Source: Eucalyptus grandis | Taxonomy: Eukaryota > Streptophyta > Magnoliopsida > Myrtales > Myrtaceae | DNA: 64,000 bases | Direction of reading: 5' to 3' | Assembly: GCF_016545825.1 (NCBI RefSeq) | Contig: NC_052621.1 | Location: forward strand, 8,518,199 to 8,582,198 | Made by a program: the position numbers and the translations under genes | Shown: positions 11,403 to 22,099 of the stretch, one piece after another | Layout of the letters: the number at the start of each line of letters is the position of its first letter | Position numbering within the stretch: the first letter of the stretch is position 1 | Notes under the pieces: generated by a model | Databases searched by the model: none | What the model saw: the letters and a program-made list of their open reading frames with translations, nothing else | Told to the model about the DNA's origin: nothing

Positions 11403-11408
11403 TTTATT
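11403..11408 (-). terminator. Candidate poly(A) signal of the multidomain gene
   Basis: AATAAA on the minus strand about 140 bases after the stop codon, a usual distance for a plant 3' UTR. Confidence 0.45.
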
Positions 11409-11544
11409 CAGCGAAAATCGCTGCAGATTATTACACGAGACCGATGCAGGACAGCAACGCGAGACCGTCCGCTTTCTATATCCGAACGACCTTTATGTCT
11501 CTTGCATAACGGGCAAAATCCTCTTCGATTCTTCTTCATCATCT

Positions 11545-14500
11545 TCATCTAATGACCTCTCCCTTCATGGCGAGCGAGAGAGCGCTCAAGCTCCCTCCGC
11601 TTTCCACGGCCACTCCAGGCATGGCCACCGCCCTGCTCCCCACGAACCCGCCCTCTCCGACCACGATCTTCCCGAACTTCACCACCCCGTCTTCCCCGTC
11701 GTACACGTGCCCAAACAGCAGAGCCTCCTTCTCCACGCTCCCGCCTCCCTCGACCTCCACCATCTCCGGGTTCAGCGCGGCTCCCATGGAGTCCACGTAT
11801 GTCCCCTTGTCCAGCTCGATGTACGACCCCATCAGCTTCATCCACATCAGGAACAACGCTGACCCGCTCGTCATCTCCACGAAGTAGTCCCCGAACACTG
11901 TCCTGATGGCTTGCCACACCGTATCCATGAACACCCCTCTGCTCCATATATGCACGGTTTCGTCCTCTCTCTTCTTTCCCACGAGGATGTACTTCGCCGC
12001 CACACAGGCCAACGCGGTTAAAATCCCAGTCGACACCCAGAAGAAGGGGAACGTCCAGAGGACAGGCATATTCCTGGTGCTCTTGCAGTGGAGGAGCAAG
12101 TTCAGGGGGAAGTAGATGATTAGTCCGAGGAGAAAGTAGGGCAGTATTGTTTGTAGCAGCGGCTGAGCGAAAACAGCCCATGTGGTTAAGTACCTGGGCC
12201 TTGAAAGGGTCACTTCCTCGGTGTCTTTTCTCTCGAGTGCAGCGGCCATTGGACAACCGGAGAGGTCGACCTTCACGTCCGACTGCTCCAGGAAGACCCT
12301 CCATGCCTCAGGAAGAGGATCGCCATTTCTCAGGTGCTGGCAGATCTCGTAGACTAGTGAACGGCCGTGATCGATCGATGCGCTCTGACTACTTGATGTG
12401 GCCCGGATAACATCCACCTCGTGGCATCGGAGGAATGGATTAAATTCTAGCCTTTCCGAGCCTTCTTTAGTCAGAATTTCATTGATAGTTACCTCCCCAA
12501 CATCTATGTAGGGAAACTGCAATTCATCCCAAGGTTTTGTGCAATCCAGAGCAATGTCGCGTGCAGCTTCATCCTGTGGAATTGGCCTGACTTGAAGCTG
12601 GAATATATAACGGACCCCGTTTGGAGACTTCACACGGTTCTGGAAGGTGCGTTTGGAATCAGCTTTGCAAGGGACTTTGGGCTTCTAAAGATGCTTGGGC
12701 TAAAGCTGAGATGTTTGGGAACAATTTTAGAATTTCCATTAGGCCAAAGCTGGCCTTCCCAAGGCTGAAAGCCTAAGGCGGGTGGTGCCTTGGGCTTTCT
12801 TCTTTCTTCGCATACAAGTGGTGTTCATTTTTTTTATTTTCTTCCAAAAATATCCTCAGCTACTCTCGATTTTTCCGGTTTTGCCCTCGTTGTTGTACTG
12901 TTCATCTTCTTCTCCGTTGAAGGCCGACGGCGTGTTCCTCGAAGCTGAGTGAGTGGCCGCCGATGGCTCGGCATGGTTGCGATGGCCCAGCCGACTGTCG
13001 CCGGGGAGTGGTGCGACCGCCGCCCTGTCTGGGTTGAGGCGATCGTTGTGGGTCGCGGCGAGGTTTGGGTCGCCGACCTTGCCGCGACCCAGATCCGAGG
13101 GCGGCGAGGTCCTCCCGCTGCCTCGCCGCCCCCGGATCTTGGTCACGGCGGTTGCCGGAGGTCGCGCGACCTCGCCGCGACCCGGATCCGGCGGCGCGGT
13201 CGCGTGACCCCGCCGCGACCCGCATCCGGGCCGCAAGGTCGCGGGGACCCGCCGCCCCCGCATCCGGGTCGCGGCTGGGTCGCCCGACGTCCGGAGACCC
13301 TCGGCGATGGTTTTCGGTGGTCGCCGACGTCCTAGTGACCCTCCGTGATGGTCTTCAATGGTCGCCGACGTCCGGCGACCCCGCCGTGGTCTTCAATGGT
13401 CGCCCGACATCCGCGACCCTCGCCGGTGGTCTTCGGTGGACGTCCGCGGCCACTTGCCCTTCCCCGCCATCCGCCCTTCCGATCAATTTTTTATTTATTT
13501 TTCTTTTTATAACTTTTTTATTACAAAGCACTTTGCAAATATAATTCCTCCAAACACCATTTTGTTTAAAGATACTTCAAATGGGCTTTCAAACTACAAT
13601 TTTACCAAACACACTTTGCATTTTGGAAAATACATTAAACTCAAAGGTCTTTGCATTTTGCTAAGGACTTTTCCCAAAAGCGTTCCCAAACGCACCCGAA
13701 ATCTTCAGCTAGGAACAGTAACGGGCGGGTGTCATTAGCATCCCTTGGTATCGCACCAGTTTCAGGCGGAAGGATCCCTGAGGGTTCCACCTTGCCAATA
13801 TCTTCTCCGATATTTTCGTCGAATGGCCTCAACTTGAACTTCACATACATTTCCTGTCCGTCCTTAAAGCGGAAGAGCCTACAGATATTTGAGTAGTAAT
13901 GCAGATCCGCATAGGAGTCAGCTTGACGGAGGGAGGTCCACACTGCATCTCGCACGTGCGGCACCTGCTTGATGTGCTCCTCCCTCGCGGCAAGACCACA
14001 CACCAGCCAGGTTGCAAAATCAGATATTGTGCGGGCATAGAATGCATTCCCTGTCTTCAAAGTCAAGTCGAGAAGTGGAGAATCGTCCCCCTTTTCATCT
14101 GAGAGTATCCTTAGTGCCGCTCCTCGTGCATCTAACCTTGCGTCATCGTCAGCACTCAAGCTATTGCTGTGACGGACAATGGGCGTTTGGTTCAACTTTG
14201 AAATCGACTTTAGAATCGCAAATACCTTTGAGATAAAGGGATTTCCCGAAATCTTCTGTGTTTGCAAATTACAATCTCAAGTAGCTTTGAAAAATAATTT
14301 ACCGTTTGGCAAAACTAGCATTTCCAATTAGCTTTTGCTATTTTTTTATTTTTTTAAAGTTTGAAAATAAAATCCGGTGGCCGAAGAAACCGCCGCGGAC
14401 AGCAGCCAAACCGCCGGACGCCAATGCGGCCGCCGGACCGCCAGACTGCCGCCGGACCGCCCGATCTCGGCGGCTCGAGGTCGCGGAGGCCGATCGGCCG

Positions 14501-17500
14501 ACGGACCGCCCAGATCTGGCCTCCCGACGACTCGGGATCCGCCACCGGACCGCCGATCCGCCTCCCGACGCGGATCTGCGGCCGAGGGCGTGACCTCGGG
14601 CGGCGTCGCCGGTCGCGCGACCCAGCGGCGCCGCCCGAGGTCGCACGGACGCAGGCGCGGCGTCGCTGGGTCGCCCGACCCAGCGACGCCGCCCGGGTCG
14701 CGCGGACCCCAGCGGCGTCGCTGGGTCGGCGCGACCTCGGGCGGCGTCGCTGGTTCGCGCGCGCGCCGAGCGAAGCCGCCCGGGTCGCGGGTCGCGACGC
14801 CGCCTGGTCGCGGCCGCGCCACTGGGCGGTGGTCACCGGGACGCGCGACCCCGCGGTGGTGGTGGTTGCCGAGAAGCCGAACTCGAGGCGGCGGGGAAGA
14901 AGATGAGCCGAGCGGAGAAGAAGATGAGCCGGAGAAGATGAGCCGAGCGGAGAAGAAGATGAGCCGGAGAAGAAGATGAACAGTAATTTTTGCATTTCGG
15001 AATGCCAAATGCCCAATGCCGCCCTCCCCAAATTTCGCATTCAGCCTTCGGAATGCTCATATTTGGGCAAAGGGGCTTTCAAATATTTTGCCAAACACCA
15101 CAATTTTTCCGGAATGCCCAACCAAACACCCCCAATGACCGTGAACTTCTTTCCAGGGCCGAAGATGTTGTGCTCTGGCAGTCTTTGAATGTCATCGTAG
15201 AGTTTTAAATATCCCTTCCCGCTAACACCGATACGATGGAAGTATCTCGATTTCACCTTCAAAGTTGTCACTGCCAAGTTAGCGGCCAAATTGCCAACTA
15301 TCTTTTTATATCTTGGATCCATCTCCTCTATCCTGTCATCCAAAGCGTGTGTAGTGTTTTTTACCATAACCGGACTTTGAGACCCCATGTAAACACCACC
15401 ACTTTGGAGAACTGAATTCACTGGAGCAACTGAAATTGCCCCAAGAATAACATCCTTTTCGACTACTGAACCGGGGAGAATAAGGCTTTGGCTCCCAATA
15501 ACTGAATTATCCTTTACATGAACATTATTCTGGATGTATCCACTATGGGAATAGAAACCCGTAATGATCCTGCTAAAATCACCTAAATGGACACCAGCAC
15601 CTATCAAAACCATCCTTGGATCTGCAACCGGGTTGATGGATCTGATGGAACAATACTTGCCTACTTTTGCACCTAACAAGCGCAAGTACACGCAGAAGGC
15701 TTCTGTTCCAGAAAGAAGCTTGGCAAATCGGAGGTGGCAAGCGACAGTAAGTCGGTGGCCAAACCAGGTTTTGATGTGAGTCTGTGTTTTCTTTTCTTTA
15801 CTGGCAAGCAAATTGGTAAAGATGGATGTCAATAAACTAAGGACCAGGCCATGAGCAAAGTAGGCGGTTGCCAAAGAAATCGCAAACTCGAATGGATTAG
15901 GCAAGGCGTTTGTAAACATGGTGGCATATGCCGTGATGGTGAATGGAATCCAGTGTAAAGCTCCCGAAATGCAAAGAAAAGCCAACTGTTCAAGGGAAGG
16001 AACTTTCTGAGATAACCTCATGTAGAGCAAGAAAACAGCAGCGGCCGACAGAGAGCTGACAAGACCAACCATATAGATGCCCATGAACTGTTGTATGGTC
16101 TCCTTCAGACTTCCCGGGGAAACCTGAAATGTCGCAACAGTAGATCCTGGATTATTGATTCGTACAACAAAAAAACAGGAAAATATGCATGTATGATGCT
16201 TCCATCATCTTATGAATGTTAAGATGCAATTCTGAGCATCAGAGACCTCATTAGTGACTGCGAAAACCAAAGACAAGGTTAACCATGATGAAGGAGACAA
16301 AGAAGAAAAACCACAGAGTTCCAGTGACTATTTTCTAATGCAATTTCATATATTTAAACTACTAATTTACTATCAGAACTATCGCACAAAAAACTATCAG
16401 CATCCTGCAAGTTAAGTCAACCAATAGTGCACTTGCTTTGGAACTTCAAAAAATAGCTTCAAGAGTAATCTGACAACAGAATTCCACCCACTTTCTTTTT
16501 AAACAACGTCAGGAAAACAATGACAACCCAACTGGATGCTTCCATCAAGGGTTTGGAAATGTTTTCTTCATATCAGTACACATCAATTGAATAATCTATT
16601 ATTCATTAATTGTAGGAGAATATTGCTTGAAACAAGTATAAGCCCTTTATAACCCGCACTACAAAAGTAGACGTTCTTTTTCCTTCTGACTAGCACCAAT
16701 GAGGTAGAGCACCATTACAAATACTAAGCACAATATAAGTTTTGCTACCAAGAAAAGGTAATTAGATGAGTATTCTCGCTAAGCAAATACATAAGGTAGA
16801 GCACTATTAGATTCACTAACTAGAGACTATATTTAGATTTTGCTAACCGGAAAGACCAAAAACAGATACATAACTACATGGAGGAGTACAATGCACATTT
16901 TGGTTGGTTTGGAGCATAATAAAATTTTACAATGAATAGATTTTGGTACACACACTTCGCATGAGAGTGCAACTCTACATGCTCAAACTAAATAATTGTC
17001 ATAGTGACATATAATCTAATCTATCATCAGGATGTTTCTATTGTTGAAAAAAGATATGAAACTCTCAGAGCTGACCTTTGGACCAATTAATAATTAAACC
17101 TCTAAAAATAGGTAGAGCACAAACAAAGAGTTCATATGAACAAAACAAGTACCTAAGTGCTTAAAGGCTTTACAAAGAAAGCTGCACCTCTTATCAGAAA
17201 GAAAATGGAGAACAGCACTTACCTTCAGTATGTTTTCTGCCTTGGCCATCTTAAGGGCAGACTTCCCACCTTCACTTTTTTGCAAGGCCAGTACTTCAGC
17301 TCCTTCTCCTAAAACACTTCCTTTCTGGATAACAGCATAAGGGCCAACTGAGCAATTCCTGCCAATCCTTATTGGCTGGAATCTCAAGACGCTGTTCCGC
17401 ACTTCGTGACTTTGAAGCAAAGCACCTTCTGCGATCACTGCTCCATCTCCGATTGAAACCAAAGAAGGGTCTGTTATGTCAACTGTGTCTAGTAAAACTG

Positions 17501-20500
17501 ATGATCCAATCCTTGCTCCAAGCATCTCAAACCAGTGTTTAAGGAACACTGTTCCTCTGAGATGCACTGCGAGGACTTTGGAGGAAACCTCCTGAGCCTT
17601 GTAAAGTGCCCACCAATTGACAAAATCCACAGACCAGACAGATACTTCTGGAGTCAGGGCGTAATTTATGCGCAGGAAAGAATTACCGAAAAAGGCAATG
17701 GATATGCTGGTCAAGGCAATACAGAGGATCCAGAAAAGAGGTGCAAGAAGCACGACACTTGTATAATGCAACCAGGGAAGTCCATTGATCAGTTTTTGGC
17801 TGGCCACAACCAAAATTTGGAAAGTGGAAACTGATAAATAAGCAGGGAAAACCAGAATGAAAGAGACATAGAGAAGAGCAAGAAGTTGGAAGGACCAGAT
17901 AAGCCAGGGGTGAAGTCTGGAAATTTCCAGGGAGAAATCAGCAGTGAGGATTTCTGGCTCCGAATGGTTGGATTGGGTGGTGACCAGATGGGGTTGAGAC
18001 TTCATTAAAAGATTCTCGGTGAAGTTTGCCAAGTCTGCTATGCAGGTTGCAGTGAATATATCTACAGCTCCAACTGGCACTCCAAGAAAATCCGAAAGCT
18101 TTTGAGCAGCTCTGACCACGCCTATTGAATCAATGCCATAGGACACAAGGCTTTCAGTGGCTGAAATGTTCTGGATTGAAATTCCTGTCTGTTCACTGAC
18201 TAGCTGCTTCAGAAACTCCACAATATTTCTATTGCTTAATTTTGGGCTTGGTGGTAGAGAACTTTTAGCAAGGTGGGATCGAGGAGTTTTTCCCTCCCTA
18301 CACGTCCCAGTGGTGAATGATCTGGTCAGTAATCTCTTTGTCACAATTGGATCTGGAACTGTGTTGAGAGTTCCATCAACAAACTGCTTGAGGCATTCGA
18401 ACCTCTTGATCTTCCCTGAGGTTGTCTTACTTATGGTTCTAGGCCTGATCAACTTGACAGAGGCAACAGTTACCCCATGTTCTTCTGCCACACGGGATTC
18501 AATTTGGTTTATGATGTCCTTATCAACGGGTTTACCATCTTTTAACTCTGCAATTACAACCAAGCCAACCTCATCAGAAGCATCTGGAAGTGAAATGCCT
18601 TTTGCTGATAGGACATCTTCTGGAACACTGATGACGGCACAGCAACCAGGGCGTAGAAGCTCAGATGAGCTCTCAACCGTCTTCTCAACATCTGCCGAGT
18701 AAATGTTTCTTCCAGCTACAATTATGAGATCCTTGATTCTTCCTGTGATGAACAAGTTACCCTGGATTACCCGTCCCAAGTCACCAGTTCTTGTGTACTT
18801 TCTTCCAGGGTACTTCTGGAGCATGTTTCTGAAAGTTTTCTGGCTAAGTTCTTCCTTTCCCCAGTACCCAATTCCAGCACTCGGACTACTAATCCATATC
18901 TCTCCTTCTTTCCCATCTTCGTCAACCTCTAAACCTGCATCTGCATCAACAATTCTTATATCAACATCTGCATCATCGGGTTCCACGTATCCACAGCAAA
19001 TTCTTCCCTGCCAATCTACCAAGATAGGCTTCTTTTTGCCATACGCACAGCTGACAAACACACAATTTTCTGCCAAGCCATAGCCTGGAGCCATCACCTC
19101 CTGAGAAAGGCCAAAGGGACGAGTGAGCTCAATAAATGTTTTGAGTGTCTTCTGCCTCACTGGTTCAGCAGCGACCATGAAAAAAATCAAGGAAGAGAGA
19201 TCATAATTGTGCGCCTTGCCCTTGTCTGCTTCTAATCTTCGAATTACTAGCTCGAAGGCAAAATTGGGTCCTGCAGTGTGTGTGGCCTTGTAATCGCTGA
19301 TCATTTGAAGCCACAGGAGTGGATTCTTGATGAACGTCAATGGAGAAAAAAGGATGGCTGATCCACCACAAACCATTGCTGTAAAAAGTCCTCCAATCAG
19401 ACCCATGTCATGGTACTGAGGAAGCCAGCTTACCAGCACAGTATTTGAAGTGCTTTGGTATCTCCTCCGCATCAGTTTGACGTTATGAATGAGTCCACCA
19501 TTTGTTATCATGACACCCTTAGCATCACCGGTTGAACCCGATGTAAATTGCAAAAAGCACAGATCATCCAGCTGAGATTCTGATTGAAAGGCAACATTTA
19601 GAGCAGGCAAGACCTTAGAGCTTTTGATCCAAGAATCTGTGTGCAGCCATGGAAGATTAGGCCACTGAGCTGTGCTTTTCGCTCTTTTTCCGGTGAAAGA
19701 GATCAAACTCTTTACTGACCCTGCTCTAACTGCAGCATGATAGCCAACAGTTGACAGAATGGCCACTGCATTGCACAAATTGGCAATGTTCTCAATTTTC
19801 ATAAGAGCCTGTCCACCTCTTTGCAATGGATCGGGTGGAAGTACTGGAACAGGTACGACTCTGGCTCTTAAACAACCAAAAAACGCATCAACAAAGTCCA
19901 GACCTGGAACGTGGACAAGTAAAACCCTGTCACCTGGCTTAATTGTAGGTTTCTGGCTCGTCAAGAGCTTATGAGCAATGCAAGAAGCATTGGAGTCAAG
20001 CTCTGCATATGTCCTCTGGCACACCACTGCCCCTTCTTCATTGATCCACGAATAGAGAGACTTGTTTTGAGTAATTTCTTGGGCAGCCCAGTGTTTCAAA
20101 TAGCTATCAAGTGTGGGGAGGTTAGGGAAAACAACACCATGTGCTTCACTCAATGTTCTATGGCTGGTCTCCTCTTGGTCTAGTTGCAAGGTGAACAGAC
20201 TCTGCACAAGAATTGTATAGAGCAGTAAATCATGGCTGCATTAATGCTCTTTCCATTATCAGTAATCATAGATCCAGAAAGCTGACTCACCTTCACATAA
20301 GGAAATGTTGGGAGGGAATTTGCACTGGCAAAGTGCTTGCAGATTAGAGCCATGGCATAAGATGAATTTCTTTCTGTAAGCTCAAAAGCAAAAAGACCTC
20401 CTACATAATATGTATTTCGGTGACCCTGAAGTTCAGATTCTACTCTCTCATAAAATCCTTCCTTCATATCTGCGTCAAATCATAGAGGAAGTTATAAAAT

Positions 20501-22027
20501 GTTTTGAACTTGAGCTTGTGGTTCCCATGAGTCACCTGGGTATGCAATTATTTAACATACCTTCACTGCCTACGTGAGGGAAGTACTTGAAACGCCTCTG
20601 CAGAATGACCTTCTCAACTTCTCCACCCATTCTTTTAACTACTTCAATCGCAAGATCAATGACGTTAGATCCCCTAATATTAACAGAGTCACCATAGGAC
20701 CAGAACAAGAAGATATTGGTGTCAGCATAAAATCTTTGCATTGCTACTGGATGTCCGATTGTCGAAGGGTCGTCCATATATTCACCCAAATAATAAAAAC
20801 CAACAGGGATGCGCTCAAGCCCCTTAATCTTTAGAACGGTGGTGTAATAATCTATTGTTTGCACTTTGCTGAAGAGCTCCCTTTCAAGGTCGCTCACATC
20901 CAACAATCCGGTCTCAGCTTCTGTAGTGACAGTATGTTTATGAAATTACTCCAAACAAAAGACAACTATTAGGGTGGGAGTAAAATACTAGACAAACCTG
21001 CAGAAGATGGAGGTGATCTGTATGTTCTTGAATGCTTGAAGGGGAATGCACCCGAGATGATTATCTTATCGAACTCGTTATGCTCAATTTCTCCGCTAGA
21101 ATTGGTGATATCCACATTAACACCTGAACTGTTGCGGCTGACTGCTTGTACCACAGTATTGCAGCACACTTTTATCGTAAGAGACTCGCTGATTTTCTTC
21201 CAAAGGCTCATATATCCACCTTTCATACGTCGGATTTTTCCAGCCATGCTAGTGCGAGTGAACTCATGAAGGTAAGCATAAGGCATGTCTTGGACAAATC
21301 CGTACCCAGATGCAGTGTATCCATATTGGACAGACTTGGGAACACCGTTGATTCCATGAGCTTCCAGATATGCTGGGGTTAAGTCTGATGCGATATCACT
21401 CACTGCATGGATGCCTATACGATTCGAATCCTTCACCTTATCCTGCATGTGACATGAAAAGCCAACTAACGGAAAATATAGCAACAGCCAAAACCAACAG
21501 TTACTAGTGCAAATGGACACTTCTTCTGCATTACCAAAAGAAGGGTACCTGGATTTCTAAGGTGAGCGAGACTAGAGACATATAATCTTCCACAACGTTT
21601 ATATCATAATACTCCGCGGTAAAACTGTCAATGAGAGCTAGTTTGTGGAGGTCCATTTCTTCTAATTCAGTCCCAGATGCTTTTGCCAAGTGAAAAATGA
21701 CTGGCGCACTGTTAGCCGCAAGAACTTGACCGCCCAAATCATAAACCATTCCTGTGCGGATGATAAAAAGATGTTAGTAAAGGTGGACAGCTGAGAAGCA
21801 AATAAGACTGCCTTCTCTTCTGTACCTTCAATTTCTACTGATTCACACATGCCTCCGACAGAATTGTGCTTCTCTATAACAGTGATGTCACTGTAACCGA
21901 GCCTTGCTAATGCATAGGCAGCTGATAATCCACTGGGACCCCCTCCAATTATCCCAATTCTGGTATCCAGTGGCAAGCATGGATGCAACTTAGAGAACTG
22001 ATCTTCTACGGATTTTCGGCAGTCCAT
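11545..22027 (-). CDS. Oxidoreductase / acyl-AMP ligase / carrier / heme multidomain protein, split by two transposons
   Basis: I reconstruct seven exons: 22027-21826, 21751-21549, 21442-20998, 20920-20561, 20469-20291, 20201-17223 and 16123-11545. All junctions are GT-AG and all phases agree. Leaving out the two insertions in exon 7 gives 6936 bases, or 2311 residues and a stop. Domain order is FAD oxidoreductase (1-about 460), acyl-AMP ligase (about 470-1100), carrier domain (serine near 1155), membrane and hexapeptide section (about 1220-1700), catalase-like heme domain (about 1745-2065), and membrane plus hexapeptide tail. Ligase, carrier and a membrane/hexapeptide terminal domain also follow each other in some bacterial peptide synthetases such as epsilon-poly-lysine synthetase. 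No signal or transit peptide is obvious. The start follows a TATA box by about 60 bases. Product and substrate are unknown. Transposons at 14181-15133 and 12646-13697 add stops, so this copy fails unless they are spliced out. Confidence 0.85.
12646..13697. mobile_element. GC-rich nonautonomous DNA transposon in exon 7 (insertion 1)
   Basis: The left end reads GGTGCGTTTGG. The right end, reverse-complemented, reads GGGTGCGTTTGGGAACG. The 3-bp target duplication is GAA at 12643-12645 and 13698-13700. Removing the element and one GAA joins GATTTC to CAGAAC in frame in the host gene. The ends resemble PIF/Harbinger or Tourist-type elements, but GAA is not their usual TAA/TTA target. The core is very GC-rich, with repeated GGTCGC and GACCC motifs, and has open frames on both strands that look like low-complexity artefacts. 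No transposase is present. Confidence 0.8.
14181..15133. mobile_element. GC-rich nonautonomous DNA transposon in exon 7 (insertion 2)
   Basis: The left end reads GGGCGTTTGGTT. The right end, reverse-complemented, reads GGGGGTGTTTGGTT. The target duplication is AAT at 14178-14180 and 15134-15136. Excision with one AAT joins GTCATT to GTCCGT in frame, restoring FTVIVRHS. The core is GC-rich like that of the neighbouring element, and the GAAGATGAGCCG motif repeats near the right side. No transposase is present. It probably belongs to the same family as insertion 1, but the cores are not simple copies. Confidence 0.8.
15250..17930 (-). other. Domain: membrane segments and LpxA-like hexapeptide repeats
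   Basis: After the carrier come hydrophobic stretches (LIWSFQLLALLYVSFILVF; VVLLAPLFWILCIALTSISI), then a left-handed helix signature (SLVSIGDGAVIAEGALL; IRIGRNCSVGPYAVIQ). Exon 7 repeats the plan: hydrophobic segments (LVSSLSAAAVFLLY), then VLIGAGVHLGDF and VKDNSVIGSQSLILPGSVV. In bacteria similar blocks follow carrier domains at the end of some peptide synthetases, including epsilon-poly-lysine synthetase (NRPS terminal domain of the TIGR02353 type, recalled without a search). Hexapeptide folds are often acyltransferases, so this part may release or transfer the bound acyl chain at a membrane. Intron 6 (16124-17222) lies between the two blocks. Confidence 0.7.
18000..18260 (-). other. Domain: acyl carrier (phosphopantetheine attachment)
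   Basis: Residues about 1115-1190 form a carrier domain. The attachment motif reads VSYGIDSIGVVRAAQKL, with the modified serine near residue 1155 (codon 18125-18127). DSI replaces the more common DSL, which is acceptable in the family. It lies directly after the acyl-AMP ligase, so the activated acid is most simply loaded in cis onto the same protein. A phosphopantetheinyl transferase would be needed from elsewhere. Confidence 0.85.
18380..20201 (-). other. Domain: fatty-acyl-AMP ligase (exon 6, first part)
   Basis: Residues 683-688 are TSGSTG inside FTSGSTGDAKGVMITNGG, the ATP-binding P-loop of adenylate-forming enzymes. SWLPQYHDMGLIGG and MAPGYGLAENC (A5 motif) are characteristic of the fatty-acyl-AMP ligase (FAAL) branch. 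YTRTGDLG is the A7 motif, and the late KTTSGKIKR (lysine near 1061) holds the catalytic lysine of the adenylation half-reaction. The expected reaction is carboxylic acid plus ATP giving acyl-AMP, then transfer to the carrier domain that follows. All core motifs are intact, so this part should be active if expressed. Confidence 0.85.
20291..22027 (-). other. Domain: N-terminal FAD/NAD(P)-binding oxidoreductase (exons 1-5)
   Basis: Residues 24-33 read IGIIGGGPSG, the GxGxxG dinucleotide-binding turn, and TVIEKHNSVGGMCESVE follows, as in flavin amine oxidases and phytoene-desaturase-like enzymes. Exon 3 supplies the middle of the fold, with GGYMSLWKKISESL followed by VVQAVSRNSSGV, the usual place where such enzymes bind the flavin a second time. 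KIIISGAF fits the strand before the C-terminal half. The expected role is oxidation or desaturation of an acyl or amine substrate at FAD. The substrate is not evident. The five exons are short and separated by introns of 74-106 bases, unlike the intron-poor rest of the gene. Confidence 0.75.
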
Positions 22028-22084
22028 CTTTGATGTCGTTGCACACTATCACCACCTGTTGGGATCACCAATGCCAAACTGAGT

Positions 22085-22094
22085 CTATTTATAT
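22085..22094 (-). promoter_or_regulatory. TATA box of the multidomain gene
   Basis: ATATAAATAG on the minus strand lies about 60 bases before the ATG at 22027. That predicts a transcription start near 22058 and a very short 5' UTR. It supports this ATG as the true start. Confidence 0.6.
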
Positions 22095-22099
22095 TGTTC

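Larger units (their letters stand above)
12300..15260 (-). other. Domain: catalase / allene-oxide-synthase-like heme fold, carrying both transposons
   Basis: RYFHRIGVSGKGYLKL (His 1752) lines up with the catalase distal-histidine segment RVVHAKGAGAFGYFEV. It is followed by FTVIVRHS and DARLDARGAALRI, which match VFVRFSTV and D.RD.RGFAVKF of catalases. SYADLHYYS and RFKDGQEMYVKFKLRP match the later strands. Residues 2040-2044, RSLVY inside HGRSLVYE, supply the R-x-x-x-Y pattern in which the tyrosine ligates heme iron in catalases and coral allene oxide synthase. The domain therefore keeps both distal and proximal key residues. Coral allene oxide synthase uses this fold to dehydrate fatty-acid hydroperoxides. 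Which activity is present here cannot be told. The two transposons interrupt it after Ile 1786 and Phe 1946. Confidence 0.65.

Noticed and set aside
12646..15060. Long GC-rich open frames on both strands inside the two exon insertions (100-228 codons)
   Set aside because: They overlap each other in several frames, consist of Arg, Ala, Pro and Gly runs, and disappear outside the transposons. High GC content lowers stop frequency, so chance explains them.
14178..15136. Insertion 2 as a canonical intron
   Set aside because: No good donor/acceptor pair at the element ends gives a frame-preserving join that I can see. Splicing with internal sites remains possible but unsupported.
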